Positions 6,609-11,454 of a stretch of DNA of 11,454 bases are shown here, in pieces. The stretch lies in the NCBI GenBank assembly GCA_025465145.1, contig JAODNS010000198.1:1-11454 (forward strand), read 5' to 3'. This stretch comes from Frankiales bacterium (GTDB lineage: Bacteria > Actinomycetota > Actinomycetes > Mycobacteriales > SCTD01). Positions within the stretch are counted from its first letter, which is position 1. Every line of letters begins with the position of its first letter. The notes below the pieces were generated by a model. It did not search any database. It was not told the origin of the DNA and saw only the letters and a program-made list of their open reading frames with translations. The position numbers were made by a program, and so were the translations under genes.

Positions 6609-7600
6609 CAGGCCTCGGGCGGGGTGCCCGCCTCCCCGCGCGTACGGCCGCCGGCGGCGTCGTGCCCCGCCTCGCCGTGCGCGTCGGCGCCCGGGCTGTC
6701 GGCGCCCTTCTGCTCCGAGCCGGCCCGCGAGGTGACCGCGTGCCCGCCGAACTGGTTGCGCAGCGCGGCGATCATCTTCATCGCGGGCGAGTCGTCCTGC
6801 CGCGAGCCGAAGCGGGCGAACAGCGACGCGGTGATGACCGGCAGCGGCACCGCGTGGTCGACCGCCGCCTGCACCGTCCAGCGGCCCTCGCCCGAGTCCT
6901 CCGCGTAGCCGCGCAGTTCGGACAGGTCGTCGTCGGCCTGCAGCGCGTTGACCATGAGGTCGAGCAGCCAGGACCGGATGACGGTCCCCTTCTGCCAGCT
7001 CGCGATGACGGCGGGGACGTCGGTGACCACGTCGGTGGCCATCATCAGCTCCCAGCCCTCGGCGTAGGCCTGCATCAGGCCGTACTCGATGCCGTTGTGC
7101 ACCATCTTCGCGAAGTGGCCGGCCCCGACCTCGCCCGCGTGCACGAAGCCGCTGTCGCCCTCGGGCTTGAGCACGTCGAAGAACGGCTGCACCTTCGCGA
7201 CGTCCTCGGCCGTCCCCCCGCACATCAGCGCGTAGCCCTCGGTCAGCCCCCAGACGCCGACGGAGACGCCGCAGTCGACGAAGCCGATCTGCTTGGGCGC
7301 CAGGTCCTGCGCGTGCCGCTGGTCGTCGGTGTAGCGCGAGTTGCCGCCGTCCACGACGACGTCGCCCGGCTCGAGCAGCTCCGCCAGCGCGTCGATGGTC
7401 TGGTACGTCGGCTCGCCGGCCGGCACCATCACCCAGACCACGCGCGGCGTCGGCAGCGCCTTCACCAGCTCCTCGGGCGACTCGACGTCCCGGCTGCCGG
7501 CTGCGCGGTCGTAGCCGATCACGGTGTGCCCGCCGCGGCGCAGCCGCTCGGCCATGTTCCCGCCCATGCGGCCGAGGCCGATCATGCCGAGCGTTGCCAT
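6608..7600 (-). CDS. gnd: 6-phosphogluconate dehydrogenase, decarboxylating (short form)
   Basis: Oxidises 6-phosphogluconate to ribulose 5-phosphate and CO2 in the pentose phosphate pathway, in the cytosol. At 330 aa it is the short actinobacterial/GntZ-like form, not the roughly 470-aa form. The N-terminal Rossmann fold shows GLGRMGGNMAERL (8-20), then VDGGNSRY (83-90). The substrate motif reads DCGVSVGVWGL (109-119), where the family normally has SGG; residue 114 is Val (codon GTC). Catalytic Lys165 and the HNGIEYG motif (168-174, Glu172) are intact. GYAEDSGEGRWTVQAAVDHAVPLPVI and LRNQFGGHAV are typical of the C-terminal helical domain. A Gly/Ala/Glu-rich tail of about 40 residues follows and looks disordered. 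The ATG has a strong AGGAGG 7 nt upstream, and dnaN ends 28 bp before it. Whether it uses NAD or NADP cannot be told by eye. Confidence 0.95.
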   Translation of the reverse strand: MATLGMIGLGRMGGNMAERLRRGGHTVIGYDRAAGSRDVESPEELVKALPTPRVVWVMVPAGEPTYQTIDALAELLEPGDVVVDGGNSRYTDDQRHAQDLAPKQIGFVDCGVSVGVWGLTEGYALMCGGTAEDVAKVQPFFDVLKPEGDSGFVHAGEVGAGHFAKMVHNGIEYGLMQAYAEGWELMMATDVVTDVPAVIASWQKGTVIRSWLLDLMVNALQADDDLSELRGYAEDSGEGRWTVQAAVDHAVPLPVITASLFARFGSRQDDSPAMKMIAALRNQFGGHAVTSRAGSEQKGADSPGADAHGEAGHDAAGGRTRGEAGTPPEA

Positions 7601-7628
7601 GCGGGTTCCTCCTGGAGTGGGCGGGCGA

Positions 7629-8771
7629 TCAGCCGGACAGCCGCACCGGCATGAGCAGGTAGCGGTAGTCCGCCAGGGCAGCGTCCCCGTCCCGCTTGCC
7701 GGTAAGCACCGCGGGGCGCGTCGGGCCGGTGAACGACAGCGTCGTCACGTCGGAGTCGACGGCGGCAAGGCCGTCGAGCAGGTACGCCGGGTTGAACGCG
7801 ATCTGCAGCGCCTCGGTCCCCTCCCAGCCGCACTCGAGCCGCTCGGACGCCTGCGCGTCGTCGGCGCCGCCGGCCTCGAGCACGAGCCCGTCGGCCGAGA
7901 ACCCCAGCCGCACAGGGGCGTTGCGGGCCGCGACGAGGGCCACCCGCTTGACCGCCTCGACCAGCTGCAGCGTCGGCACCTCCGCGGTGGCGCTGCTCTC
8001 GCTGGGCAGCAGCGAGCGGTACTTCGGGAACTCGCCCTCGAGCAGCCGGGACGTGGTCCGGCGCAGCGAGCCGGCCGGCCCGCCCTCGAAGCCGATCATC
8101 CCGTCGCCGGACGTTCCGGTCGCGAGCGCCATGGTCACCTCGGCGCCGCCCGTGAGCGCCTTGGCGGTCTCGGCGAGCGTGCGGGCCGGCACCAGCGCGG
8201 TCGCCGACAGGCCCGGCTCCTCGGGACGCCAGGTCAGCGTGCGGACGGCGAGCCGGTAGCGGTCGGTCGCCGCGAGCGTGAGGTTCTCGCCCTCGATCTC
8301 GACCCGGACGCCGGTGAGCACGGGGAGCGTGTCGTCCCGACCGGCCGCGATGGCGACCTGGCCGACCGCAGCCGCGAAGGCGTCGGACGCCAGCGCGCCG
8401 GTGGTCGTCGGCATGTCGGGCAGCGCCGGGTAGTCCTCGACCGGCAGCGTCGGCAGCGTGAACCGTGCCGCGCCGCAGGTGAGGACGACACGCGCGCCCT
8501 CGAGCCGCAGGTCGACCGGCTGCGCGGGCAGCGAGCGGACGATGTCGGCCAGCAGCCGCCCAGGTACGAGCACGCGACCGGCCTCGGCGACCGTCGCCGG
8601 CAGCTCGATGCGCGAGGAGACCTCGTAGTCGAACGCCGAGACCGCGAGCCCGCTGTCGGAGACGTCGAGCAGCAGCCCAAGCAGCACCTGCATCGGCGGA
8701 CGAGCCGGCAGGGACCGGGCGGTCCAGACGACGGCGTCGGCGAGCGCGTCGCGCTCGACCCTCAGCTCCAT
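7629..8771 (-). CDS. dnaN: DNA polymerase III sliding clamp (beta subunit)
   Basis: Ring-shaped dimer that tethers the replicative polymerase and other partners to DNA. The protein is 380 aa with three repeated clamp folds (about 1-120, 130-250 and 255-380). Diagnostic stretches are MELRVERDALADAVVW at the start, GVRVEIEGENLTLAATDRYRLAVR (154-177), LEGEFPKYRSLLP (244-256) and the C-terminal YLLMPVRL (371-378), which helps form the partner-binding pocket. The frame stays open upstream through the oriC spacer, but homology starts at the ATG at 8771, which has GAAGGG 7 nt upstream, so the longer version is rejected. It is first in the dnaN-gnd-recF-dciA series. Confidence 0.97.
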   Translation of the reverse strand: MELRVERDALADAVVWTARSLPARPPMQVLLGLLLDVSDSGLAVSAFDYEVSSRIELPATVAEAGRVLVPGRLLADIVRSLPAQPVDLRLEGARVVLTCGAARFTLPTLPVEDYPALPDMPTTTGALASDAFAAAVGQVAIAAGRDDTLPVLTGVRVEIEGENLTLAATDRYRLAVRTLTWRPEEPGLSATALVPARTLAETAKALTGGAEVTMALATGTSGDGMIGFEGGPAGSLRRTTSRLLEGEFPKYRSLLPSESSATAEVPTLQLVEAVKRVALVAARNAPVRLGFSADGLVLEAGGADDAQASERLECGWEGTEALQIAFNPAYLLDGLAAVDSDVTTLSFTGPTRPAVLTGKRDGDAALADYRYLLMPVRLSG

Positions 8772-8823
8772 GACGTGACCCTTCTTCGCGTTCTCGGTGT
8801 TCGGCTTCGACAGGGTGCCAGAG

Positions 8824-8865
8824 CGGTCCGATCGGAACTCACAGGTCGGACCGGCCCTAGACCTG
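8824..8865. repeat. Nested inverted repeats upstream of dnaN
   Basis: Several complementary arms overlap here: ACAGGTC (8840-8846) with GACCTGT (8859-8865), GGTCCGA (8824-8830) with TCGGACC (8845-8851), and the 10-bp palindrome TCCGATCGGA (8826-8835). The arms compete, so alternative folds in the dnaN leader RNA, or protein-binding sites in the DNA, are both possible. No U-run follows, so it is not a standard terminator. Confidence 0.5.
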
Positions 8866-9090
8866 TCTGGCAGTTCGGGGAGAGAGAGGAGCAGTCGTCG
8901 TCGTAAGGGGCGACCGGGCTGTGGAGCGGACGAGGAACTGCAGGTCAGACGGCGTGGCGGGGTGTGCGGCCGCTGTGGACGCGGCCCCCGTGCGGCGGTG
9001 GACGCCGGTGGACGACGCGGCGGCCGCCCCGGCCGCTCCACGGGCGCGGGGAGTTCTCCACACCGTTGTCCCCAGTCTGTGCACTAGTCC

Positions 9091-9106
9091 TGTGACGGCC
9101 GGCACA
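9091..9106. repeat. Near-perfect 16-bp palindrome just after dnaA
   Basis: TGTGACGGCCGGCACA is symmetric apart from one base pair (positions 5 and 12) and lies 25 bp past the dnaA stop, at the edge of the DnaA-box cluster. It could be a hairpin at the end of the dnaA message or a protein site. Confidence 0.4.
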
Positions 9107-9131
9107 CCACCCGTTCGGGCGAGGCGCCGCG

Positions 9132-10715
9132 TCATGCCTGCCGCGAGCGGGTCTTGATGCGGTTGGTGAGCTCGGCCACCTGGTTGTAGGTCGCGCGCCG
9201 CTCCGCCATCTGACCGCGGATCTTGCGGTCCGCGTGGATGACCGTGGTGTGGTCGCGGCCGCCGAACATCTGACCGATCTTCGGCAGTGACAGGTCAGTC
9301 AGCTCGCGGCACAGGTACATCGCGATCTGCCGCGCCGTGACGAGCACGCGCGAGCGCGAGGACCCACACAGGTCCTCCATCGTCAGCGAGTAGTACTCGG
9401 CCGTGGCGGCCATGATCGTCGCGCCGGTGATCTCCGGCCCGCCGTCGGCGGGGATGAGGTCTTTGAGCACGATCTCGGCGAGCGACAGGTCGACCGGCTG
9501 CCGGTTGAGCGAGGCGAAGGCCGTGACGCGGATGAGCGCGCCCTCGAGCTCGCGGATGTTGCTCGCGATCTTGGAGGCGATGAACTCGAGCACCTCGGGC
9601 GGCGCCGCGAGCCGGTCCTGCGCCGCCTTCTTGCGCAGGATGGCGATGCGGGTCTCGAGGTCGGGCGGCTGCACGTCGGTGATCAGTCCCCACTCGAACC
9701 GGGTGCGCAGCCGGTCCTCCAGCGTCGACAGCTGCTTGGGCGGCCGGTCGGAGCTGATGACGATCTGCTTGTTCGCGTTGTGGAGCGTGTTGAACGTGTG
9801 GAAGAACTCCTCCTGCGTCCGCTCCTTGTTCTCGAGGAACTGGATGTCGTCGACGAGCAGGATGTCGACGTCGCGGTAGCGGCGCTGGAACGCCTGCGCC
9901 TTGTCGTCACGCAGGCTGTTGATGAAGTCGTTGGTGAACTCCTCCGAGCTCACGTAGCGGACGCGGGCGCCGGTGAACAGGTTCTGCGCGTAGTGCCCGA
10001 TGGCGTGCAGCAGGTGCGTCTTGCCGAGCCCGGACTCGCCGTAGACGAACAGCGGGTTGTACGCCTTGGCCGGCGCCTCGGCGACGGCGACCGCGGCCGC
10101 GTGCGCGAAGCGGTTCGAGGCGCCGATGACGAACGTCTCGAAGGTGTACTTCGGGTTCAGCCGGGCTGGTTCGACCGCCTTGGTCTGGCCGCCGAACTGC
10201 CGGCCCGGCGCATCGCCGTCGAACGCCGGCCGGTCCCGGCCGGTGCCCGGCAGCGCCCGCACGTTGGCGAACCGGTCGTCCTCCTCGGCCTCGTGGCGCC
10301 GCGCGACCGGTTCGTCGTACGCCCCGCCCGAGGGCGACGGGTTCGAGGAGGCCTGGCTCGACGACGGCGGCGAGGGCTGCACCGTGACGGCGACGCGGAT
10401 ATCCCGGCCGTAGGCGGCCGACAACGCGGCCGCGATGACCGGGCGCAGCCGGCTCTCCAGCACGTCCTTGGCGAAGTCGTTGGGCGCGGCGAGCAGCGCG
10501 GTGTCCTCGACGAGACCGAGGGGCCGGGTCAGACCCACCCAGGCGCGGTGCTGGGGGGAGATCTGTCCGTCGGACAGTCCCTCCACCGCGCGGGCCCAGA
10601 CCTCGTCCAGCTCGAGCCCCGGCGCAGCGCCCTGGCTGGGCTCGGCGGATCCGCCGGGCGGGGGGGTGGAGCCGCTCGTCCCGGCGTGCGGGTCGGTCAA
10701 GGGGTGGTCCTTCAC
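9132..10715 (-). CDS. dnaA: Chromosomal replication initiator protein DnaA
   Basis: AAA+ initiator that binds DnaA boxes, opens the origin and recruits the helicase. The longest form is 527 aa. Domain I (about 36-110, LDEVWARAVEGLSDGQISPQ) is followed by a Ser/Pro-, then Arg/Asp-rich domain II linker (about 112-182). The AAA+ domain begins LNPKYTFETFVIGASNRFA (186-204) with Walker A GESGLGKTH (226-234), Walker B ILLVDDIQF (285-293) and the box VII arginine in RTRFEWGL (337-344). Domain IV has SRSRVLVTARQIAMYLCREL and the DnaA signature GGRDHTTVIHADRKI (485-499), the box-reading helix-turn-helix. The GTG at 10715 has no ribosome-binding site. A TTG at 10700-10698, five codons later, has AAGGA exactly 7 nt upstream and would give MTDPHAG..., like other actinobacterial DnaA starts, so the true product may be 522 aa. 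It is divergent from rpmH. Confidence 0.97.
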   Translation of the reverse strand: MKDHPLTDPHAGTSGSTPPPGGSAEPSQGAAPGLELDEVWARAVEGLSDGQISPQHRAWVGLTRPLGLVEDTALLAAPNDFAKDVLESRLRPVIAAALSAAYGRDIRVAVTVQPSPPSSSQASSNPSPSGGAYDEPVARRHEAEEDDRFANVRALPGTGRDRPAFDGDAPGRQFGGQTKAVEPARLNPKYTFETFVIGASNRFAHAAAVAVAEAPAKAYNPLFVYGESGLGKTHLLHAIGHYAQNLFTGARVRYVSSEEFTNDFINSLRDDKAQAFQRRYRDVDILLVDDIQFLENKERTQEEFFHTFNTLHNANKQIVISSDRPPKQLSTLEDRLRTRFEWGLITDVQPPDLETRIAILRKKAAQDRLAAPPEVLEFIASKIASNIRELEGALIRVTAFASLNRQPVDLSLAEIVLKDLIPADGGPEITGATIMAATAEYYSLTMEDLCGSSRSRVLVTARQIAMYLCRELTDLSLPKIGQMFGGRDHTTVIHADRKIRGQMAERRATYNQVAELTNRIKTRSRQA

Positions 10716-10753
10716 AGCTCGTCGGTCGGGGGCGGCGGTGCACCGGTCCTACC

Positions 10754-10786
10754 CCGTCCACATGGTTGTCCACAGCCTGTGGAGCG
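10754..10786. promoter_or_regulatory. DnaA-box cluster near the dnaA start, with one exact box
   Basis: The exact actinobacterial DnaA box TTGTCCACA is at 10766-10774. A two-mismatch copy CCGTCCACA is at 10754-10762, in the same orientation 12 bp away. The reverse-strand half-match TGTGGAGCG is at 10778-10786. The exact and reverse copies form an inverted repeat TCCACAG-C-CTGTGGA (10769-10783), a back-to-back arrangement suited to cooperative binding. It lies about 50-70 bp upstream of the dnaA start, inside its predicted leader. Confidence 0.8.
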
Positions 10787-10971
10787 CCGACGGACCGAAC
10801 TCTCGTCAGGGCACTCCGGCAGGAGCGGACCACCCGGCAGAGCGTGCCGGCCGAGACGATCCGGGTCGGCGGAGCGGAACCCAGGTGGGCCTGAACCGGC
10901 AGCACCCGACGTGGGGACGACGAAGTGCGACCACCGGGAACGAGCGGGTGGCGGGGAGGTCCGGTGCGGCG

Positions 10972-11000
10972 ACGCTAACAGCCACCGGACCCGCCTGCAA
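10972..11000 (-). promoter_or_regulatory. Candidate dnaA promoter
   Basis: On the minus strand, TTGCAG (11000-10995) as a -35 and TAGCGT (10977-10972, fitting TANNNT) as a -10 are 17 nt apart. The -35 matches consensus in only its first three bases. The exact DnaA box at 11005-11013 ends just upstream of the -35, as expected for an autoregulated dnaA promoter. The leader to the dnaA start would be about 250 nt. Confidence 0.45.
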
Positions 11001-11004
11001 GGAG

Positions 11005-11013
11005 TTGTCCACA
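11005..11013 (+). promoter_or_regulatory. Exact DnaA box TTGTCCACA
   Basis: An exact match to the actinobacterial DnaA-box consensus, 4 bp from the candidate dnaA -35 and about 53 bp upstream of the rpmH -35. A degenerate copy GTGTCCACC (two mismatches) lies at 11048-11056. Bound DnaA here could affect both divergent promoters. Confidence 0.8.
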
Positions 11014-11065
11014 GGCAGCGCTAGGCTGTACCCGCTGCGTAGGCGGCGTGTCCACCGACCGGTGT

Positions 11066-11094
11066 TTGACCCCCCGGCGGACGGTCCGTACCTT
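11066..11094 (+). promoter_or_regulatory. rpmH promoter
   Basis: TTGACC (11066-11071) and TACCTT (11089-11094) are separated by exactly 17 bp, a good match to housekeeping sigma-70-type promoters of high-GC actinobacteria. Transcription would start near 11101, giving a leader of about 97 nt before rpmH. A near-palindrome CACCGACCGGTG (11053-11064) abuts the -35. Confidence 0.75.
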
Positions 11095-11105
11095 GAGAAG
11101 GTCGT

Positions 11106-11120
11106 GTGCCCGCCGGGCAC
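11106..11120 (+). repeat. Hairpin in the rpmH leader
   Basis: GTGCCC (11106-11111) and GGGCAC (11115-11120) form a perfect 6-bp GC-rich stem with a GCC loop, close to the predicted 5' end of the rpmH transcript. It may stabilise the message; no known regulatory RNA was recognised. Confidence 0.45.
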
Positions 11121-11197
11121 CGCCGCAGACTGTCAGAAGCAGCACCCAACGAGCAGGCCGCGCGGTTCACCCGCGTCGGGCCCAGGAGCCGACCGCC

Positions 11198-11335
11198 GTG
11201 AGCAAGCGCACCTTCCAGCCGAACAACCGCCGTCGCGCGAAGACCCACGGTTTCCGGCTGCGTATGCAGACGCGGGCCGGCCGGGCCATCCTCGCCGCCC
11301 GCCGCCGCAAGAACCGCACCGAGCTCTCGGCCTGA
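11198..11335 (+). CDS. rpmH: 50S ribosomal protein L34
   Basis: A 45-aa, very basic protein of the large ribosomal subunit, the normal bacterial L34 length. It shows the whole family pattern: SKRTFQPNNRRRAKTHGFRLRM, then TRAGRAILAARRRKNRTELSA. The start is GTG at 11198-11200 with AGGAG 9 nt upstream. It is divergent from dnaA and precedes rnpA, the standard order at bacterial origins, and is driven by the promoter at 11066-11094. Confidence 0.97.
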   Translation: MSKRTFQPNNRRRAKTHGFRLRMQTRAGRAILAARRRKNRTELSA

Positions 11336-11350
11336 CGCTCCCCCTGCCGA

Positions 11351-11375
11351 CGGACCGGGTCGACGACCCGGCCCG
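11351..11375 (+). repeat. rpmH-rnpA intercistronic hairpin
   Basis: CCGGGTCG-A-CGACCCGG (11355-11371) is a perfect inverted repeat, extended by three more pairs (CGG/CCG) beyond one mismatch. No U-run follows, so it is not a classical terminator. It lies between a highly expressed ribosomal gene and rnpA, which is needed at lower levels, so partial termination, RNA processing or 3'-end protection of rpmH mRNA is plausible. Confidence 0.6.
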
Positions 11376-11412
11376 TGACCGATCCTTCCCCCATCGCCTC
11401 GAGGACCGGCCC

Positions 11413-11454
11413 GTGCTACCGCCCGAGCACCGCCTGCGCCGCCGGACCGAGTTC
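11413..11454 (+). CDS. rnpA: Ribonuclease P protein component, N-terminus (partial)
   Basis: The first 14 codons, starting at GTG 11413-11415 with GAGGA 7 nt upstream, read MLPPEHRLRRRTEF, which matches the conserved N-terminus of actinobacterial RnpA (MLPxxHRLRRxxxF). RnpA is the protein cofactor of RNase P, which matures tRNA 5' ends. The gene leaves the window at the right edge. Position directly after rpmH supports the call. Confidence 0.88.
   Translation, partial: MLPPEHRLRRRTEF

Larger units (their letters stand above)
8772..9131. other. oriC: Probable oriC region, dnaA-dnaN intergenic spacer
   Basis: This 360-bp non-coding spacer is where actinobacterial origins normally lie. DnaA-box-like 9-mers (consensus TTGTCCACA) seen are TTCTCCACA at 9054-9062 and TTGTCCCCA at 9066-9074 (one mismatch each). 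Reverse-strand copies with two mismatches are at 8974-8982, 9007-9015 and 9078-9086, and weaker ones at 8920-8928 and 8997-9005. No exact box and no clearly AT-rich unwinding element is visible. The half next to dnaA carries the boxes; the half next to dnaN carries inverted repeats and probably the dnaN leader. It is short compared with the several-hundred-bp Streptomyces origin with its many boxes. Location is strongly supported by synteny; function is inferred. Confidence 0.72.
10716..11197. promoter_or_regulatory. dnaA-rpmH divergent regulatory region
   Basis: A 482-bp non-coding interval between divergent dnaA and rpmH. It holds two exact DnaA boxes, several degenerate ones, a candidate dnaA promoter on the minus strand, a strong rpmH promoter on the plus strand, and a leader hairpin. 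About 200 bp in the middle (roughly 10790-10970) shows nothing I recognise beyond being the probable dnaA 5' leader. Short open frames crossing it have no family resemblance. Confidence 0.7.

Noticed and set aside
6609..7223. Upstream extension of the recF frame into gnd
   Set aside because: RecF homology begins at the ATG at 6608; the extension is an out-of-frame reading of gnd.
8772..9041. Upstream extension of the dnaN frame through the origin spacer
   Set aside because: The clamp homology and a good ribosome-binding site both point to the ATG at 8771; the extension is Arg/Pro/Ser low complexity over the DnaA-box region.
11048..11056. GTGTCCACC as a functional DnaA box
   Set aside because: Two mismatches and isolated; in a GC-rich sequence such matches are expected by chance, so it is mentioned only as weak.
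1..11454. Mobile elements, CRISPR arrays, tRNA or rRNA genes
   Set aside because: No transposase, integrase, regularly spaced repeats, tRNA cloverleaf or rRNA sequence was seen. The tRNA-Ile and tRNA-Ala genes often found beyond gyrA would lie outside the left edge.

Overview
This window is the chromosomal replication-origin neighbourhood of a high-GC actinobacterium (Actinomycetota). The gene order is classical: rnpA and rpmH on one side, divergent from dnaA-dnaN-gnd-recF-dciA-gyrB-gyrA and a downstream membrane-protein-type gene. Very GC-rich third codon positions, GTG starts (gyrA, dciA, rpmH, rnpA and probably dnaA), TTGTCCACA-type DnaA boxes, and gnd between dnaN and recF all fit a Streptomyces-like or related actinomycete. 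The genus cannot be fixed from the window alone.

Layout, read along the minus strand from right to left: dnaA (initiator), a 360-bp dnaA-dnaN spacer that is the canonical actinobacterial oriC position, then dnaN (sliding clamp), gnd (6-phosphogluconate dehydrogenase), recF (gap repair) and dciA/DUF721 (helicase-loader family). These last four are tightly spaced or overlapping and look like one operon. A 218-bp spacer precedes gyrB and gyrA (both DNA gyrase subunits). The gyrA stop overlaps the start of a proline-rich reading frame that runs off the left edge and is probably the DUF3566 gene usually found there. On the plus strand at the right end lie a well-formed promoter, rpmH (ribosomal protein L34) and the first 14 codons of rnpA (RNase P protein).

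The non-coding signals are the most informative part. The 77-bp gyrB-gyrA spacer holds two ParB-binding parS sites, one exact (inside a perfect 24-bp palindrome) and one with a single mismatch, so the spacer probably doubles as a chromosome-segregation locus. The only two exact TTGTCCACA DnaA boxes seen are in the rpmH-dnaA interval; the dnaA-dnaN spacer has only degenerate ones. One exact box sits just upstream of a candidate dnaA promoter, suggesting autoregulation.

The genes together cover initiation (DnaA, DciA), elongation (DnaN), repair (RecF), supercoiling (GyrA, GyrB) and origin segregation (parS). No mobile element, CRISPR array, tRNA or rRNA was seen, and no wholly new system. Departures from the expected pattern are small: a Gly-to-Val change in a substrate-binding motif of Gnd, an 18-bp tandem repeat in the leftmost gene, and a 10-bp direct repeat ahead of gyrB.
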